This document shows positions 12,570-13,766 of a DNA stretch of 13,766 nucleotides, piece by piece; the first letter of the stretch is position 1; each line of letters begins with the position of its first letter. The translations under genes were made by a program, and so were the position numbers. This DNA is from JAVBQJ01 sp045585875 (GTDB taxonomy: Bacteria; Verrucomicrobiota; Lentisphaeria; Victivallales; Victivallaceae), in assembly GCA_045585875.1 (NCBI GenBank), contig JAZMZH010000101.1, forward strand, positions 1 through 13,766. The letters are read 5' to 3'. A model generated the notes under the pieces. The model saw only the letters and a list, made by a program, of their open reading frames with translations, searched no databases and was not told the origin of the DNA.

Positions 12570-13454
12570 TCAGGGTTCCTCGGGGGGCGCCGGATCAATG
12601 GGCTGCTGCCACAGGCCCTTATAAACGTTGCGGAACTGGCGGGGGGTGACGGATTCGTACTTTTTAAACAGTCTGGTCATGTAGCTCTGATCGCAAAATC
12701 CGCAGGTATCGGCGATTTCCGCGATGGGCCGGTCGCTGTCGCTCAGCATTTTCTTCACCCGGTCCAGGCGGAGGCGCAGGAGATAGTTCCACGGCGACGT
12801 GCCGATTTCGCGCTGAAATACCTCGCAGAAATAACACAAATTCATATTTACCTGCCGCCGGACGTCGCCGAGGGTGATCTTTTCGGCGAAGTGCTCCTCC
12901 ATGAAGCTGACGGCCTTTTGCATGGAATCAATGTAGTCGTTGCTCTGGCTCTTGTAGGAGGTGAAGGCTCTTCCCAGCAGCGCCAGGACTTCCAGGAATA
13001 GTCCTCGCGCATTCAGTTTCCAGCCGATGTGCCGCAGCCGGACCTCTCCGATGATCGTGTTCATCAGTTTTTCCGCTTTGCTGCGGATATCGAGGGGAAG
13101 ATGGCATTTGCGGCGGTCGTCTTCGTTCAGCATCCTGATGATCGGCAGCTCCTGCACTTCGTCCCAGAATTCATTTTCCGAGCTCGGCACCAGCATGATG
13201 TTGTAGATGAGGAGGTCCCGCCGGCTCTCGTAGTAATGGGGGGTCCCGGGCCGCACCATGAAGAAATCCCCCTGCATGATGCCGAAATTCTCATCCCCGG
13301 GGAAGTGGTGTATGCCGACGCCCCTCGCCACCATGACCAGTTCGAGGAAATCGTGGGTATGCCACTTCAGGTTATTCTTCGCCAGATCGGCATTGACGTA
13401 AAAAGGCAGTTCCGCAACCGGGAAAAGGGATTTCTGCTTGAATGATTCCATCAT
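12570..13454 (-). CDS. AraC-family transcriptional regulator with cupin sensor domain (second)
   Basis: DNA-binding regulator of 294 aa from the chosen start. An N-terminal cupin fold (about 28-90) has KWHTHDFLELVMVARG (30-45) and GDFFMVRPGTPHYY (62-75). A helical connector follows. The C-terminal AraC domain (about 175-280) has two helix-turn-helix units. The first includes ITLGDVRRQVNMNLCYFCEVF (193-213) and the second IAEIADTCGFCDQSYMTRLF (244-263), ending in TPRQFRN. The ATG at 13454 follows GAGGAA at 8 nt and begins just ahead of the domain. An in-frame ATG at 13502 has GAGGGG upstream and adds 16 residues with no family likeness; it cannot be excluded. It is divergent from the truncated pilin-like gene, its probable target, and is unlike the first AraC protein in detail. 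Confidence 0.9.
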   Translation of the reverse strand: MMESFKQKSLFPVAELPFYVNADLAKNNLKWHTHDFLELVMVARGVGIHHFPGDENFGIMQGDFFMVRPGTPHYYESRRDLLIYNIMLVPSSENEFWDEVQELPIIRMLNEDDRRKCHLPLDIRSKAEKLMNTIIGEVRLRHIGWKLNARGLFLEVLALLGRAFTSYKSQSNDYIDSMQKAVSFMEEHFAEKITLGDVRRQVNMNLCYFCEVFQREIGTSPWNYLLRLRLDRVKKMLSDSDRPIAEIADTCGFCDQSYMTRLFKKYESVTPRQFRNVYKGLWQQPIDPAPPEEP

Positions 13455-13484
13455 TTTTTTCGTTCCTCGTCCGTTTCGGATGGT

Positions 13485-13501
13485 TGTCCTTTGACAGGAC
13501 A
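13485..13501. promoter_or_regulatory. Inverted repeat TGTCCT-N5-AGGACA upstream of the second AraC gene
   Basis: Perfect 6-bp arms at 13485-13490 and 13496-13501. A further single TGTCCT lies at 13558-13563, 73 bp away, close to seven helical turns. The arrangement resembles a near and a far site for a looping regulator. If translation starts at 13502, the dyad would lie inside the coding region. Confidence 0.4.
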
Positions 13502-13590
13502 TACTTTAACCCCTCTTTTAAAAAAAATCTCCTCTTTTTTTTCAATTTTCCAAAAAATGTCCTAATAAAATAAAAAAATAATATAGAAAA
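13502..13590. promoter_or_regulatory. AT-rich control region with A/T tracts between the AraC and pilin-like genes
   Basis: This stretch is far richer in A and T than the rest of the window, with repeated runs of 6 to 8 A or T. It suggests curved, easily melted DNA. A minus-strand TATATT (13580-13585) is the best -10 for the AraC gene, but no fitting -35 box was found. No open reading frame of note lies here. Confidence 0.45.
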
Positions 13591-13612
13591 TCCCCGTCTT
13601 TCGCAGTATAAT
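13584..13612 (+). promoter_or_regulatory. Promoter candidate of the truncated pilin-like gene
   Basis: The -10 box TATAAT (13607-13612) is perfect; TAGAAA (13584-13589), 17 bp upstream, is a weak -35. A perfect -10 with a poor -35 fits a promoter that needs an activator. The start would be near 13619, leaving a leader of about 120 nt. Confidence 0.5.
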
Positions 13613-13628
13613 ATAACTGAGACAAAAA

Positions 13629-13661
13629 TCGGCGCTGCGTCCGACGCGGATGCGGCGCCGA
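13629..13661 (+). promoter_or_regulatory. Long 5'-leader stem-loop I of the pilin-like gene
   Basis: A continuous 14-bp stem (13629-13642 with 13648-13661) closes a 5-nt loop, GACGC. Two of the pairs are G-T wobbles (36-54 and 39-51, counting from 13600). These pair in plus-strand RNA but become A-C mismatches in minus-strand RNA, so the fold belongs to the plus transcript. It would begin about 10 nt from the 5' end. Confidence 0.6.
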
Positions 13662-13683
13662 AAAAAGGTTTCTTTCCGGCTCC

Positions 13684-13704
13684 GCCGCGGAACGGTTTCG
13701 CGGC
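13684..13704 (+). promoter_or_regulatory. 5'-leader stem-loop II of the pilin-like gene
   Basis: GCCGCGGAA (13684-13692) pairs with TTTCGCGGC (13696-13704), nine pairs including one G-T wobble, closing a CGG loop. The wobble again favours plus-strand RNA. Its right arm overlaps GGTTTC (13694-13699), which can instead pair with GAAACC (13721-13726) just before the ribosome site. Confidence 0.5.
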
Positions 13705-13741
13705 AAGCCAAAGGCCCCATGAAACCATAAAGGAGGTAAAA

Positions 13742-13766
13742 ATGGGACAGGAAAAGAAGGGGTTCA
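13742..13766 (+). CDS. Start of a probable prepilin-type N-terminal cleavage/methylation domain protein
   Basis: Only eight codons and one base remain: MGQEKKGF, then an A that fits a threonine codon. This matches the type IV prepilin/pseudopilin leader, in which a short basic segment ends at Gly and is followed by Phe-Thr-Leu-Ile-Glu. Prepilin peptidase would cut after Gly7. The start is well supported by a full AAGGAGGT at 13730-13737, four bases before the ATG. Proteins with this leader are abundant in Lentisphaerota. The call rests on very few residues; the gene itself is surer than its family. Confidence 0.6.

Noticed and set aside
13624..13661. Minus-strand intrinsic terminator (stem-loop followed by TTTTT)
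   Set aside because: On the minus strand two of the 14 pairs become A-C mismatches, while on the plus strand they are G-U pairs. No minus-strand gene is known to the right, so a plus-strand leader structure fits better, though a role in stopping antisense RNA is not excluded.
1..13766. Mobile elements, CRISPR arrays, tRNA or rRNA genes
   Set aside because: No transposase-like frames, spaced repeats of array type, or cloverleaf-like segments were seen on reading both strands by eye; short RNA genes could still be missed.

Overview
The window is about 13.8 kb of GC-rich bacterial DNA with AT-rich gaps between operons. It reads as ordinary chromosome: no transposase, integrase, phage gene, CRISPR array, tRNA or rRNA was seen. 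The gene mix suggests the PVC group, most likely Lentisphaerota (Victivallis-like): GH38 mannosidase, Gfo/Idh/MocA oxidoreductase, two AraC regulators with cupin sensor domains, and a gene start reading MGQEKKGF next to one of them. This placement is inferred from family content; no marker gene is present to prove it.

Region 1 (1-3406, minus strand) is an operon of a DeoR-type repressor, a 2-oxoacid (probably pyruvate) dehydrogenase E1 with alpha and beta subunits fused in one chain, and the start of the lipoyl-bearing E2, which runs off the left edge. Its promoter carries three tandem 10-bp repeats that may be the repressor's own operator. Region 2 (3540-6208, plus strand) holds a DUF2339 multi-pass membrane protein behind a near-consensus promoter, then a cysteine-type glutathione peroxidase with its own promoter. 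Region 3 (6216-9539, minus strand) holds a Na+/Ca2+ exchanger followed by a cytoplasmic GH38 alpha-mannosidase. Region 4 (9649-10405, plus) is an exported SagB-like nitroreductase.

Region 5 (10433-12525) is a divergent pair: an AraC regulator (minus) and a Gfo/Idh/MocA oxidoreductase (plus), apparently driven by overlapping face-to-face promoters on a perfect dyad. Region 6 (12570 to the right edge) is a second AraC regulator (minus), divergent from a gene cut off after eight codons that looks like a prepilin-type (GFTLIE) protein. Between them lie an AT-rich control region and a long, strongly structured 5' leader.

Themes: most promoters share a TTG-rich -35 and the -10 hexamer TATATT at 16-17 bp. 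All three convergent gene pairs are closed by GC-rich stem-loops with no T-tract. Each AraC gene faces a likely target. The most unusual signals are the leader of the truncated pilin-like gene, the overlapping promoters at 11297-11362, the repeats at the deoR promoter, and an apparent insertion in the fused E1.
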